Shown here: in pieces, positions 18,149 through 26,157 of the stretch
Position numbering within the stretch: position 1 is the first letter of the stretch
Layout of the letters: the number at the start of each line of letters is the position of its first letter
Assembly: GCA_017431395.1 (NCBI GenBank)
Contig: JAFRLD010000009.1
Span: 1 to 26,202, forward strand
DNA length: 26,202 bases
Direction: 5' to 3'
From: Bacillota bacterium
GTDB taxonomy: Bacteria > Bacillota > Clostridia > Peptostreptococcales > Anaerovoracaceae
The notes under the pieces: model-generated
The model's database searches: none
Told to the model about the DNA's origin: nothing
The model's input: the letters and a program-made list of their open reading frames with translations, nothing else
Position numbers and translations under genes: made by a program

Positions 18149-19441
18149 TTAATCATAGAGACCAAGCCGTTTCATGACGCAGATGAAGAAACCATCCGTA
18201 CCGTTCACATTCGGCAGGAGCAGGGTGCGCTCCTCCTTACGGAACCATGGATGCTTCTTCAGGAATTCATTGACGACTTTCTCGTTCTCCTCCGGATTGA
18301 TCGTGCATGTGCTGTAGACGAGCGTCCCGTTTGGCTTCACGTATTCGGAAGAAGCCGAAAGGATCGCCAGCTGTTTTTTCGGCAGCAGTTCGATCTCAGC
18401 CGTGTTCTCCTTGTATTTGATCTCAGGCTTTCTCCTGATGACGCCAAGTCCGGAGCACGGAGCATCTACGAGCACGCGGTCTGCTTTCTCGACATACGCG
18501 GAGTCTACACGGGTCGCATCCCATGCCTGTGTCTGGATATTGAGGATCCCGAGCCGCTTCGCTTCCCGGTCCACCTGGTCCAGCCTTCTCCGGTAGATGT
18601 CTCCGGCAATGATCTTGCCGGTATTGTTCATGCGTTCCGCAATGGCCGTTGTCTTGCCGCCCGGAGCTGCGCAGACATCCATGATCAGCTCTCCATGCTG
18701 CGGATTCAGCTTCTCCGCCACGAGCATCGAGCTCTCATCCTGCGGGGTAAACAGTCCCATTCTATAGTGTTCGGTCTCCAGGAGACGGGGCCCCTTCACG
18801 ATCAACGCGTTCTGGGCCATCTTGCCTTCCTCGACCTCATAGCCTCTGTCTTCCAGCTGCTCGATCAGATCCTTCTTGACGATCTTGAGCCAGTTCAGAC
18901 GAATCGTCATCGGCGGACGCTGGTTGCCGGCCTCCAGAAGCTGCTCTACAAATTCCATCTTGTAGTATTTCAGCCATTTCTCGATGATCCATGGCGCATA
19001 TGAATATCTGATCGACAGATATTTGATCTCATCCTCATCTCTGGCAGGATAATGCATCCTGATATGACGGTTCAGATATTCACGCAGCACTCTGTTCACG
19101 AGACCTGCTTTGCTCTTGCAATATTTCTTGGCCAGCGCAACGCTCTCACTGACACCGGCATATTCCGGCACGGAATCCATGTAGCCGAGCTGGTACAGGC
19201 CCATACGCAGGATCGTCAGCTCCTGTTTTCTCAGGCTGTCGACGCCTTCGTCCAGGATCTCATCCAGATCATAATCAAGTGTCAGTTTCCGTTCCAATAC
19301 GCCGTATACCAATTCCCGTACAAAGGCTGGTGAGCTCGGTTTGTTCACCTTGATCTGGTGGTTCAGCGCGAGATTGGAATACGCCTTCTTTGATTCAACG
19401 TCCATCAGTGTGATGTATGCGGTCTTCCTGTTGATATCCAT
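18149..19441 (-). CDS. rsmB: 16S rRNA (cytosine-967-C5)-methyltransferase RsmB
   Basis: SAM-dependent methyltransferase of the 30S subunit. 430 residues: an N-terminal NusB-like RNA-binding domain (about 1-130, with AYSNLALNHQI and VNRVLREYLNR), then the catalytic Rossmann domain with SAM motif DVCAAPGGKTT (255-265), DAPCSGLG with C329, and YSTCTINPEEN with the nucleophile C379. AAAGGGAG is placed suitably before the ATG. It lies 57 bp after fmt, matching the Gram-positive def-fmt-rsmB order. In B. subtilis rlmN follows; here the phosphatase gene comes directly after a 56-bp gap. Confidence 0.96.
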   Translation of the reverse strand: MDINRKTAYITLMDVESKKAYSNLALNHQIKVNKPSSPAFVRELVYGVLERKLTLDYDLDEILDEGVDSLRKQELTILRMGLYQLGYMDSVPEYAGVSESVALAKKYCKSKAGLVNRVLREYLNRHIRMHYPARDEDEIKYLSIRYSYAPWIIEKWLKYYKMEFVEQLLEAGNQRPPMTIRLNWLKIVKKDLIEQLEDRGYEVEEGKMAQNALIVKGPRLLETEHYRMGLFTPQDESSMLVAEKLNPQHGELIMDVCAAPGGKTTAIAERMNNTGKIIAGDIYRRRLDQVDREAKRLGILNIQTQAWDATRVDSAYVEKADRVLVDAPCSGLGVIRRKPEIKYKENTAEIELLPKKQLAILSASSEYVKPNGTLVYSTCTINPEENEKVVNEFLKKHPWFRKEERTLLLPNVNGTDGFFICVMKRLGLYD

Positions 19442-19498
19442 CTGATTATCTCCCTTTAAACTTACAAATGTGCATAGTTAACCATCTTAAAAGCTATT

Positions 19499-20422
19499 CT
19501 ATCCTAAAACCGTTCCGATTTCAATGGAATTGCCTTTTAAATATTCCGCCGCGGCGATGCGCCTCTTGCCCGGCATTTGAAGCTGTGTCACCCTCAGGAT
19601 CCCGCCTCCGGCAGCGATGTCGATCCCCTCGGGACCAGCCGCGAGAACGGTGCCCGGAGCCTGATCCGTTTCCCCGTCTATAGCGCATCCCTTCCAGAAC
19701 TTCATCATCACATCCCCGCAGTAGGTATAGGTCCCGGGCCACGGATCGTATGCCCGCATCTGGCGTGCGAGACGCTGCGGACCCTTCGTGAAATCCACGA
19801 GTCCATCCTGCTTCGAGATCATCGGAGCATATGTGGCCAGATCGTCATCCTGCACCTGCGGGACGATCGTATCCAGCTTCTCAAGTGCCTCTACGATCAG
19901 CCGTCCGCCCATTGCCGCCAGCTCCTCATGGAGCTCGCCGCAGGTCTTCTCAGCTGTCGGGGTGCTTCCTTTTAGCAGCATGGCTCCGGTATCAAGGCCT
20001 TCTTCCATCTGCATGATCGTGATCCCGGTCATCTCATCCCCTTCGAGAAGCGCCGCCTGGATCGGAGCTGCCCCGCGGAATCTCGGCAGCAGGGATCCAT
20101 GGATGTTCAGGCACCCTCTGGCGGGAAGCTGCAAAATACTTGCCGGCAGGATCCTCCCATAGGCTGCTACGACGATCACCTCGGGGGCTAAGGCTGCCAA
20201 AGTCTCCTGGAATTCCTCGTTCCCTTTTAATTTCTGTGGCTGGAATACCGGGATCCCGAGTTCCAATGCCTTCTCTTTTACCGGCGAGAAATGGATTTTT
20301 TTGCCCCGGTTCGACTTGGCATCCGGCCTGGTCACGACACCGGCGATCTCATGGCCCGCTTCATAGAGCGCCTGCAAAGCGGGTACGGCGAAATCAGGTG
20401 TCCCCATATATACGATCTTCAT
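19499..20422 (-). CDS. fmt: Methionyl-tRNA formyltransferase
   Basis: Formylates initiator Met-tRNA using 10-formyl-tetrahydrofolate. 307 residues. Catalytic-domain motifs: MGTPDFAVPAL (6-16), CLNIHGSLLPRFRGAAPIQ with N106 and H108, and EGLDTGAML with D144, matching the known catalytic trio of the family at the same residue numbers as in E. coli. The C-terminal OB-like tRNA-binding domain begins near residue 205. The ATG overlaps the def stop by 4 nt (ATGA), so formylase and deformylase are translationally coupled. Confidence 0.97.
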   Translation of the reverse strand: MKIVYMGTPDFAVPALQALYEAGHEIAGVVTRPDAKSNRGKKIHFSPVKEKALELGIPVFQPQKLKGNEEFQETLAALAPEVIVVAAYGRILPASILQLPARGCLNIHGSLLPRFRGAAPIQAALLEGDEMTGITIMQMEEGLDTGAMLLKGSTPTAEKTCGELHEELAAMGGRLIVEALEKLDTIVPQVQDDDLATYAPMISKQDGLVDFTKGPQRLARQMRAYDPWPGTYTYCGDVMMKFWKGCAIDGETDQAPGTVLAAGPEGIDIAAGGGILRVTQLQMPGKRRIAAAEYLKGNSIEIGTVLG

Positions 20423-20910
20423 GCTTCCTCTGTTTCCTCCTGCTCTGGCTGATCCTCTACATGATACATTTTCAGGGCTTTGTCCGGATACAGGATGCCG
20501 TCCAGATGATCGTATTCATGACACATCACTCTGGCGGCAAAGCCTTCGAAGGTATAGACCCTCGAGTGTCCATCCCGGTCCAGTCCCTCGATCGTGATCT
20601 TGGTCGGACGCACGACGGTCCCGATCATTTCCGGAACAGAGAGGCATCCCTCATCGCCTTCTTCTTCGCCTTCCTGCGAAAGGATCTTCGGATTGACGAA
20701 ATAATAGATCTGCTCCGGCTCCGGTTCAGCGACGAACATCCGGCGCATGATGCCCACCTGCGGTGCGGCGAGACCGACCCCGTCCGCATCATGCATCGTA
20801 TCGACCATATCATCCAGGATCATACGGATCCGGTCCGTTACCTCATCGACCTCTCTGCACTTCTTGCGGAGAATCGGATCTCCTTCTGTCACAATATTTC
20901 TTAATGCCAT
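20419..20910 (-). CDS. def: Peptide deformylase
   Basis: Removes the formyl group from nascent proteins using a metal ion. 163 residues from the ATG at 20910. Motif 1 GVGLAAPQVG (44-53), motif 2 EGCLSVP with C89, motif 3 HEYDHLDG with H131, E132 and H135: the complete active site. The tail after about residue 150 is acidic (EDQPEQEETEEA). GGAGG lies 5 nt before this ATG; an ATG four codons upstream (20922) would swallow that site. It overlaps fmt by 4 nt. Confidence 0.96.
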   Translation of the reverse strand: MALRNIVTEGDPILRKKCREVDEVTDRIRMILDDMVDTMHDADGVGLAAPQVGIMRRMFVAEPEPEQIYYFVNPKILSQEGEEEGDEGCLSVPEMIGTVVRPTKITIEGLDRDGHSRVYTFEGFAARVMCHEYDHLDGILYPDKALKMYHVEDQPEQEETEEA

Positions 20911-20942
20911 TGCTTCCTCCATCTTTCAAGTCTAATCATTGT

Positions 20943-20964
20943 ATGCTCCCGGATCATGCTCCCG
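20943..20964. repeat. Short direct repeat between priA and def
   Basis: ATGCTCCCG occurs twice, separated by GATC (20943-20951 and 20956-20964), just after the priA stop codon. It fills most of the 55-bp gap ahead of the def ribosome binding site. No function is evident; a small replication-slippage duplication would explain it. Confidence 0.7.
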
Positions 20965-20965
20965 C

Positions 20966-22996
20966 CTATGCGAAGGAGTATGGGTTGATATCCACGACCG
21001 CCAGATATTTCACTCTGGACTGCATGTCCTCATCCTTCAGTGCGCGGAGCATTTCCGAATAATCTTTTCTTTTTCCCTTCGGGCATCTGATCACGAGGGA
21101 GAACCGGTAGATATCCCGGATCTTGCTCAAATATGCCTGCTGCGGCATGAAAACGTTCTGCCGCTGCTCTGCCGGAAGCCGCTGCTTCAGGCGGTCATGC
21201 CAGGACTTCGCTCCCTCCGACGCCTCCTCGAATGACTTCGCGGTGATGAGCACCTGTATCATATCGCTGAAGGGCGGGTAACTCATGAGCCTGCGAAACT
21301 CCAGTTCCTCCGCGAAAAAGCCGTCGTAGTTCTGGGCTGCTGAGAAACCGATCGCGTAATGCTCCGGATTGTAGGTCTGGATCACGACCTTTCCCCGGAT
21401 GCTCCCGCGGCCTGCACGGCCTGCCGCCTGTGTGATGAGCTGGAAGGTCCGCTCGGGCGACCGGTAATCCGGAATGTTGAGCGACAGGTCTGCCGCCACG
21501 ATCCCGACCATCCCGACATTTCTGAAATCCAGCCCCTTGGCGATCATCTGCGTCCCGATCAGGATATTCGTCTGCCCTTTGCCGAAGGCCTTGAGCCGCC
21601 GGTTCAGTTCCCCTTTCCTGCTGACGGAATCCAGGTCAATGCGGTCGGTCACGAACTCCGGGAACAATTCCCGGACCGTTTCCTCCACCTTCTCAGTGCC
21701 GCTGCCGAAATAGCGGATGTACCTGCTCCCGCATTCCGGACAGACCTGCGGTATCTCCTCTTCGTGGCCGCAGTAGTGGCAGACCAGTTTCCGGTTCGTC
21801 CGGTGGTAGGTCAGCGACAGTCCGCATTCCGGGCAGACCGCCACATGTCCGCATTCCCTGCAGGAAACGAAGGTGGAATACCCACGTCGGTTCTGCAGGA
21901 GCATCACCTGCCGGCCGGCATCCAGCTGCTCCTGCATCTGAGATACCATCGTCCGGCTGAGCATTGACCGGTTCCCCTCCCGAAGCTCCGTACGCATATC
22001 CACTACGGTCACCTCCGGAAGCTCCATCTCGTTATAACGGCTCCGCATCGGAAGGAGCTGGTAGATCCCGTCCGCTGCACGGCTGAAAGTAGCTACTGAG
22101 GGAGTCGCGCTGCCCAGCAGGAGCACCCCCCGGTTCGCCCGGTCGGCAAGACGTTTCAGGGCCACCTCGATCGCGTCATATTTCGGTGTGAAATCCGACT
22201 TATAGGTCGACTCATGCTCCTCATCGATCACGATCAGCCCCAGATCCTCCAAGGGTGCGAACACCGCAGACCTTGCCCCGATCACGATCCGGACCTGCCC
22301 GGACCGGATCCGCTGCCACTGTTCATACCGTTTCGTCTGCGTCATCCTGGAGTGGACGATCGCGATCTGTTCCTCCCCAAACACCGCCGAAAACCGTTCG
22401 ATCATCTGCGGGGTCAAGGAGATCTCCGGCACGAGGACGATCGCTGTCCGTCCCTGCCCTATGGTCCTTTCGACCGCGCGGATATACACTTCTGTCTTGC
22501 CGCTGCCGGTCACGCCATACAGCAGGAATCGGATGTGCTCTCTCCGGTCGATCGCCTGCGCGATCTTCTCCAGAGCCTCTGCCTGCTCCCGGGTGAGCTC
22601 TGCGATCTGAGGATCGTCCTCTGCGAAGGATCTGCTGATCAGATCCTCTTCTGAGGCTGCCGCCCGGACCCGTTTTTTCCCCGCTGGGGTAAAACAGCGG
22701 ATCGCGTCGATATACCGGCACACATATCTGCTTCGCATCCATATGGCCGTACGAATGCACTCCTCGGTAAGGCACACTTCCTCATCCACGTGATCGATGT
22801 TTCGCAGTTTCAAACGAAACCGCTCAGGAACCTCCTCTGAGACGGAGAGGACATATCCCTCCCGCAGGTTCCGGCTTCTGGCAAACGGCACATAGACCTT
22901 ACTGCCGGGCTGCACCTGATGCTCTCCGCAGGCGTAGGTGTACGGCTGATCCGTACTATCGGTTTTGTTGTCGATCACAACATCTGCATACTTCAT
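20966..22996 (-). CDS. priA: Primosomal protein / replication-restart helicase PriA
   Basis: 3'-to-5' DNA helicase that reloads the replicative helicase at stalled forks. 676 residues: N-terminal 3'-end-binding domain (about 1-100), superfamily-2 helicase with Walker A GVTGSGKT (161-168), DEEH and GSATPS, an eight-Cys double zinc site (CRECGHVAVCPECG, CHYCG, CPECG), then the second lobe with TQMIAKGLDF and QAAGRAGR, and the C-terminal domain. Walker A comes about 60 residues earlier than in E. coli, and only a linker of about 35 residues lies between the first domain and the helicase. The winged-helix domain therefore appears missing or very reduced. The start is 3 bp after the asnA stop, with no clear ribosome binding site, suggesting coupled translation. 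Confidence 0.95.
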   Translation of the reverse strand: MKYADVVIDNKTDSTDQPYTYACGEHQVQPGSKVYVPFARSRNLREGYVLSVSEEVPERFRLKLRNIDHVDEEVCLTEECIRTAIWMRSRYVCRYIDAIRCFTPAGKKRVRAAASEEDLISRSFAEDDPQIAELTREQAEALEKIAQAIDRREHIRFLLYGVTGSGKTEVYIRAVERTIGQGRTAIVLVPEISLTPQMIERFSAVFGEEQIAIVHSRMTQTKRYEQWQRIRSGQVRIVIGARSAVFAPLEDLGLIVIDEEHESTYKSDFTPKYDAIEVALKRLADRANRGVLLLGSATPSVATFSRAADGIYQLLPMRSRYNEMELPEVTVVDMRTELREGNRSMLSRTMVSQMQEQLDAGRQVMLLQNRRGYSTFVSCRECGHVAVCPECGLSLTYHRTNRKLVCHYCGHEEEIPQVCPECGSRYIRYFGSGTEKVEETVRELFPEFVTDRIDLDSVSRKGELNRRLKAFGKGQTNILIGTQMIAKGLDFRNVGMVGIVAADLSLNIPDYRSPERTFQLITQAAGRAGRGSIRGKVVIQTYNPEHYAIGFSAAQNYDGFFAEELEFRRLMSYPPFSDMIQVLITAKSFEEASEGAKSWHDRLKQRLPAEQRQNVFMPQQAYLSKIRDIYRFSLVIRCPKGKRKDYSEMLRALKDEDMQSRVKYLAVVDINPYSFA

Positions 22997-22999
22997 CGG

Positions 23000-24010
23000 T
23001 TACAGCAGGAAAATGTCATTCTCCGCACAAGCTTCGATCATTTCCTTAGGCCAGATCGATGCCTGTACCTCTCCGATATGAGCCTTCCGCAGGAAATACA
23101 TGCACAGCCTGCTCTGTCCGATACCGCCGCCGATCGTATATGGCAGTTCCTTATTCAGGATCATCTTGTGAAAGTCCATCTCGCGGCGGTCATCCGCCCC
23201 TGCCAGACGGAGCTGGCGGTCCATCGCCTCTTCGTCTACCCGGATGCCCATGGACGAGATCTCGAAGGCATGCTCCAGGATATCGTTCCAGAGGATGATA
23301 TCGCCGTTCAGTTCCCAGTCATCATAGTCCGGAGCCCGTCCGTCATGCTTCTGTCCGGACTTCAGCTCACCGCCGATCTTCTCGATGAAGACCGCACGCT
23401 TTTCTTTCGCGATCGCATCCTCCCGTTCTTTCGGACTGAGGTCCGGATACATATCCTCCAGCTCCTGCGAAGTAATGAAGAAGATCTCGTTCGGCAGATT
23501 CGTCCTCAGCTCATTGTAGTGCCGGTTCACGAAATCGTTCAGGTTCTTGAGCGCATTGTAGAGCGTTACAACGACCTCATGCAGATACTCTGTCGTCCGC
23601 TCTTCCTTGCGGATGACCTTTTCCCAGTCCCACTGGTCCACATAGATCGAGTGGAGGTTGTCGAGCTCCTCGTCTCTGCGGATCGCGTTCATGTCCGTAT
23701 AAAGCCCGGTTCCCGGCTTGAATCCGTATCTTCCCAGCGCCATCCGTTTCCACTTGGCCAGGGACTGCACGATCTCAACTTCCTTCTCGTCCATGTCCTT
23801 CACCGTGAAGCTAACGGTACGCTCTACACCGTTCAGGTTGTCGTTCAGCCCGGTCTCCGGTGCCACAAAAAGTGGTGCCGAGACGCGTCTCAGCTTCAAG
23901 CCATACGCCAGTTCCTGCTGGAAGAAGTCCTTGATCTTTTTGATAGCTCTCTGGCTCTCCATGTAGTCGATCTCCGGTGTGTAGTTCTCCGGCAAAACCA
24001 ATGTACCCAT
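23000..24010 (-). CDS. asnA: Ammonia-dependent asparagine synthetase AsnA
   Basis: Makes asparagine from aspartate, ammonia and ATP. 336 residues, standard length, with a class-II aminoacyl-tRNA-synthetase-like fold. Recognisable family segments: [82 protein letters not shown] and the ATP-site region [16 protein letters not shown] near the C-terminus. The ATG at 24010 has AGGAGG 7 nt upstream and gives the typical N-terminus [10 protein letters not shown]; a longer in-frame reading to 24094 is not supported. It lies 58 bp after queH and 3 bp before priA. A TATAGT within the gap is a weak candidate for an internal promoter. Confidence 0.97.
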   Translation of the reverse strand: MGTLVLPENYTPEIDYMESQRAIKKIKDFFQQELAYGLKLRRVSAPLFVAPETGLNDNLNGVERTVSFTVKDMDEKEVEIVQSLAKWKRMALGRYGFKPGTGLYTDMNAIRRDEELDNLHSIYVDQWDWEKVIRKEERTTEYLHEVVVTLYNALKNLNDFVNRHYNELRTNLPNEIFFITSQELEDMYPDLSPKEREDAIAKEKRAVFIEKIGGELKSGQKHDGRAPDYDDWELNGDIILWNDILEHAFEISSMGIRVDEEAMDRQLRLAGADDRREMDFHKMILNKELPYTIGGGIGQSRLCMYFLRKAHIGEVQASIWPKEMIEACAENDIFLL

Positions 24011-24068
24011 AATAATTCCTCCTGTTTTGTATTTGAATGATTCTTTAACTATATCAGCTGCGGATCTC

Positions 24069-24719
24069 TCACCGTTTCGAGAACTCGCATCCACAGTAAT
24101 CCTGTCGGTAGAGTCCGTACCTGCGGGACAGTTCGATCGATCGTTTGAATCCGTCCTTTTTCTTAAAATCCCGGTCCAAAAATGTCAATCCGTATCTCAA
24201 TGCGATACTCTGTCCGATCTCAGAGATCCTGCGGTAATTTTTATGGGGACTCACGGTCAACGTCGTCCCGAAATAATCGCATCCGGTCATCTGCGCGGTC
24301 TCTGCCGTTTTTTCCAGCCTTTGCGCGAAGCAAAGACTGCAGCGCTCACCACCCTCCGGATCCTGCTCATGTCCTTTTACAAGCTTCAGAAATGCCCCGG
24401 GGTGGTACGCTCCTTCCAGGAACCGGATCCTGTTTTTTTCGATCCGCTCCTCGTTGAATTCCTGCAGGAATTTCTTCTGGTTCTCCCGGCGCAGCAGGTA
24501 TTCCTCCTCATCCGTGATGCACGGGTTATAGTAAAACACCGTGATCTCAAATTCGTCCGCCAGGCGTTCGATCACCGCCGTACTGCAGGGTCCGCAGCAG
24601 CTATGCAAAAGCAGGGCAGGCCTCTGCAGTGATTCCGTGAGAGATCCTGCCGGAAGCGGTTTTATCTGCTCTCCCGTAAGGATCGCTGTCTCGCCTAATG
24701 TCTCCTTCGATGTCTTCAT
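24069..24719 (-). CDS. queH: Epoxyqueuosine reductase QueH
   Basis: Catalyses the last step of queuosine tRNA modification, reducing epoxyqueuosine to queuosine; QueH (formerly DUF208) replaces the cobalamin-dependent QueG in many anaerobes. 216 residues. Conserved cysteines for its Fe-S and metal sites: HSCCGPCS (C41, C42, C45), ERCSLCF (C127, C130) and DYCGCEF (C209, C211), together with [13 protein letters not shown] and [13 protein letters not shown]. The first 34 or so residues precede the usual domain start. The ribosome binding site before the ATG at 24719 is weak. This is the first gene of the long minus-strand operon and is divergent from the radical SAM gene. Confidence 0.94.
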   Translation of the reverse strand: MKTSKETLGETAILTGEQIKPLPAGSLTESLQRPALLLHSCCGPCSTAVIERLADEFEITVFYYNPCITDEEEYLLRRENQKKFLQEFNEERIEKNRIRFLEGAYHPGAFLKLVKGHEQDPEGGERCSLCFAQRLEKTAETAQMTGCDYFGTTLTVSPHKNYRRISEIGQSIALRYGLTFLDRDFKKKDGFKRSIELSRRYGLYRQDYCGCEFSKR

Positions 24720-24756
24720 TTATGAACCCGCTTTCTTTCTTCAGCACGAATAGTTA

Positions 24757-24762
24757 ATTATA
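24757..24762 (-). promoter_or_regulatory. Candidate -10 box of the queH-led operon
   Basis: A perfect TATAAT on the minus strand lies 38 bp before the queH start. No good -35 box is found 16-18 bp further up (about 3 of 6 matches), so the call rests on the -10 box and position. This would be the main promoter of the 20-gene operon. Confidence 0.5.
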
Positions 24763-24817
24763 CAACAAAACCTCCTGGTTTGCTACTGCTAGCGGCTTTT
24801 TGACCAAAGAAAATCGT

Positions 24818-24846
24818 GTGACTTTTACTGCCGGGTCTGCTATAGT
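24818..24846 (+). promoter_or_regulatory. Candidate promoter of the radical SAM gene
   Basis: GTGACT (24818-24823) and TATAGT (24841-24846) are separated by 17 bp. Transcription would begin near 24853, about 30 nt before the chosen start codon. It lies inside the longer reading frame that starts at 24800, which argues against that longer start. Confidence 0.45.
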
Positions 24847-24883
24847 TATTCTGAAACCAGGATGTATGAAAGAAGGAGCACGC

Positions 24884-25909
24884 ATGAGCAGCGATCCCAT
24901 TATATTTGACAGATCTGACGGCCAGGAACTGCGGATCAACATGATCGGCTCCTGGCTAAAGAAGGAGTTTGGCCGTAAGATAGTCAAGCTCTCCATCGAT
25001 GGCGGCTTCACCTGCCCCAACCGGGACGGGACCAAAGGAACGGGCGGCTGCCTTTTTTGCTCAGACAGCGGATCGGGCGACATGGCGAGCCGTGTGGACG
25101 CATCCAGTATCCGCACCGCCCTGGATGATCAGATCCGGCTGTTGTCGGACAAGTGGCCGGAGGCCGGCTACATCGCCTACTTCCAGAACCACACGAACAC
25201 CTATGCTCCCGCAGATCATCTTAGAGAGCTCTTTTATGCTGCCCTGGAGCAACCGGACGTGCTCGGTCTCGCCATAGCTACAAGATCCGACTGCATTTCG
25301 GACGAAGTGCTCCAGCTCCTTGAAGAACTGAACGAGAAGACATTTCTCTGGGTCGAGCTCGGTCTTCAGACCATCCATGATGAGACGGCGCAGGCGATGA
25401 ATCTCTGCCATACGCGCTCCGACTATGACGATTCCCTGATGCGGCTCCAGTCCCGCGGGATCCGGGTCGTGACCCATCTCATCCTCGGACTTCCCGGCGA
25501 AACGAAGGAAATGATGCTGGATTCCGTCCGGTACGCCTGCCGGATTCCCCATCTGTTCACCCAGCGTCCCTGCGAGCCGCCACCTCTTTCCGCCCAGAAC
25601 CCCTGCGAGCCGCCACAACTGTTCGGGCTGAAGCTCCACATGCTGAACGTGGTAAGGAATTCCCGCCTGCCTTCCCTCTATCCGGACTATGTCCCGTTTG
25701 ATTCTATCGATGAGTATACCGACCTTCTCATCCGCGCGATCGAACTCGTTCCGCCGCAGATCACCATCCATCGCATTTCCGGTGATGCGCCCCGGCCCGC
25801 TCTGCTCGCACCGGACTGGAGCTGGCAAAAACGTACGATCCTCAATGAGATCCACCGCAAGATGCGGGAACGGAACACCTGGCAGGGGCGGTGCGCGCCC
25901 ACACTTTAG
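24884..25909 (+). CDS. Radical SAM protein, TIGR01212 / YhcC-YtqA family, with an internal repeat insertion
   Basis: Cytosolic radical SAM protein of a widely conserved family whose reaction, to my knowledge, is unsettled. 341 residues from the ATG at 24884, chosen because AAGGAG lies just upstream and the candidate promoter excludes the longer frame. The cluster motif is C44-x11-C56-x2-C59 (CPNRDGTKGTGGCLFC); other family segments are YFQNHTNTYAP, GLAIATRSDC, WVELGLQTIHDETA, HLILGLPGETKEMM, GLKLHMLNV and HRISGDAPRPALLAP. Between RIPHLF and GLKLHML, about residues 226-247, lies an extra Pro/Cys-rich stretch with the repeats TQRPCEPPPLS and AQNPCEPPQLF. Family members known to me join these segments directly. 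The reading frame stays open. The gene is alone on the plus strand. Confidence 0.93.
   Translation: MSSDPIIFDRSDGQELRINMIGSWLKKEFGRKIVKLSIDGGFTCPNRDGTKGTGGCLFCSDSGSGDMASRVDASSIRTALDDQIRLLSDKWPEAGYIAYFQNHTNTYAPADHLRELFYAALEQPDVLGLAIATRSDCISDEVLQLLEELNEKTFLWVELGLQTIHDETAQAMNLCHTRSDYDDSLMRLQSRGIRVVTHLILGLPGETKEMMLDSVRYACRIPHLFTQRPCEPPPLSAQNPCEPPQLFGLKLHMLNVVRNSRLPSLYPDYVPFDSIDEYTDLLIRAIELVPPQITIHRISGDAPRPALLAPDWSWQKRTILNEIHRKMRERNTWQGRCAPTL
25558..25623 (+). repeat. Two-copy 33-bp tandem repeat inside the radical SAM gene
   Basis: Units 25558-25590 and 25591-25623 share an exact 16-base block, CCCTGCGAGCCGCCAC, at an offset of 33. They encode the 11-residue repeats TQRPCEPPPLS and AQNPCEPPQLF. 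CTGTTC occurs at both edges (25553-25558 and 25619-25624), exactly 66 bp apart, so removing 66 bp would restore an uninterrupted PHLFGLKL. Confidence 0.85.
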
Positions 25910-25937
25910 GGCACGGTCCATACAGTAGTCCATTCAG

Positions 25938-26060
25938 CGGAATTGTAAAAAACAGCTGATTTCGACCCCTTTTTTACAATTTTTCTAAGGGAAATTGTAA
26001 AAAATAGCTCTGTAGACAGCTGTTTTTACAATTTTACAACCTCAAAATAGTAAAAAATTG
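25938..26060. repeat. Imperfect 52-bp tandem repeat of hairpin-forming units
   Basis: GTAAAAAA recurs at 25945, 25997 and 26050, at steps of 52 and 53 bp. The first two copies share AATTGTAAAAAA followed by CAGCT or TAGCT. Each of these two units is also an inverted repeat: 25941-25952 pairs with 25970-25981 over 12 bp, and 25992-26003 pairs with 26023-26034 over 12 bp. The left arm of unit 1 can alternatively pair with the right arm of unit 2 (CAGCTG and the flanking A/T tract). The third copy is partial. The stems end in T-runs in both directions, so bidirectional termination is one possible role. Confidence 0.75.
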
Positions 26061-26068
26061 GCAATTTC

Positions 26069-26099
26069 GTGACTATAAATTACATCTATAACATATAAT
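26069..26099 (+). promoter_or_regulatory. Possible rightward promoter leading out of the window
   Basis: A perfect TATAAT at 26094-26099 is preceded by GTGACT (26069-26074) at a rather long 19-bp spacing. TTGGCA at 26058-26063 is a better -35 box but is too far away. The call rests mainly on the -10 box. Confidence 0.3.
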
Positions 26100-26124
26100 G
26101 TAAACCTTCGAAGCAACTCCTGCA

Positions 26125-26157
26125 CATCAGGCACGTCTTTTCTCCGTCGCCTGAATG
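26125..26157 (+). other. Stem-loop in the putative leader of the next rightward gene
   Basis: TCAGGCACG (26127-26135) pairs with CGT, a bulged C, and GCCTGA (26045 is outside; the right arm is 26145-26154) around a nine-base pyrimidine loop. A further CA/TG pairing extends the base across a bulge. No U-tract follows, so it is not an intrinsic terminator. No known riboswitch or RNA family is recognised. Confidence 0.4.

Noticed and set aside
24011..24094. Extended N-terminus for asnA (start at 24094)
   Set aside because: The added residues do not match AsnA, overlap queH and lie ahead of an excellent AGGAGG for the ATG at 24010.
24800..24883. Extended N-terminus for the radical SAM gene (start at 24800)
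   Set aside because: It would place the candidate promoter inside the coding region and lacks a ribosome binding site; the ATG at 24884 has AAGGAG.
25061..25933. 290-codon minus-strand open frame opposite the radical SAM gene
   Set aside because: It is a shadow of the plus-strand gene, which has the cluster motif and family segments.
25938..26060. CRISPR array
   Set aside because: There are only two to three degenerate, AT-rich copies, each with its own internal inverted repeat; the segments between them are not unique spacers of constant length and no cas genes are nearby.
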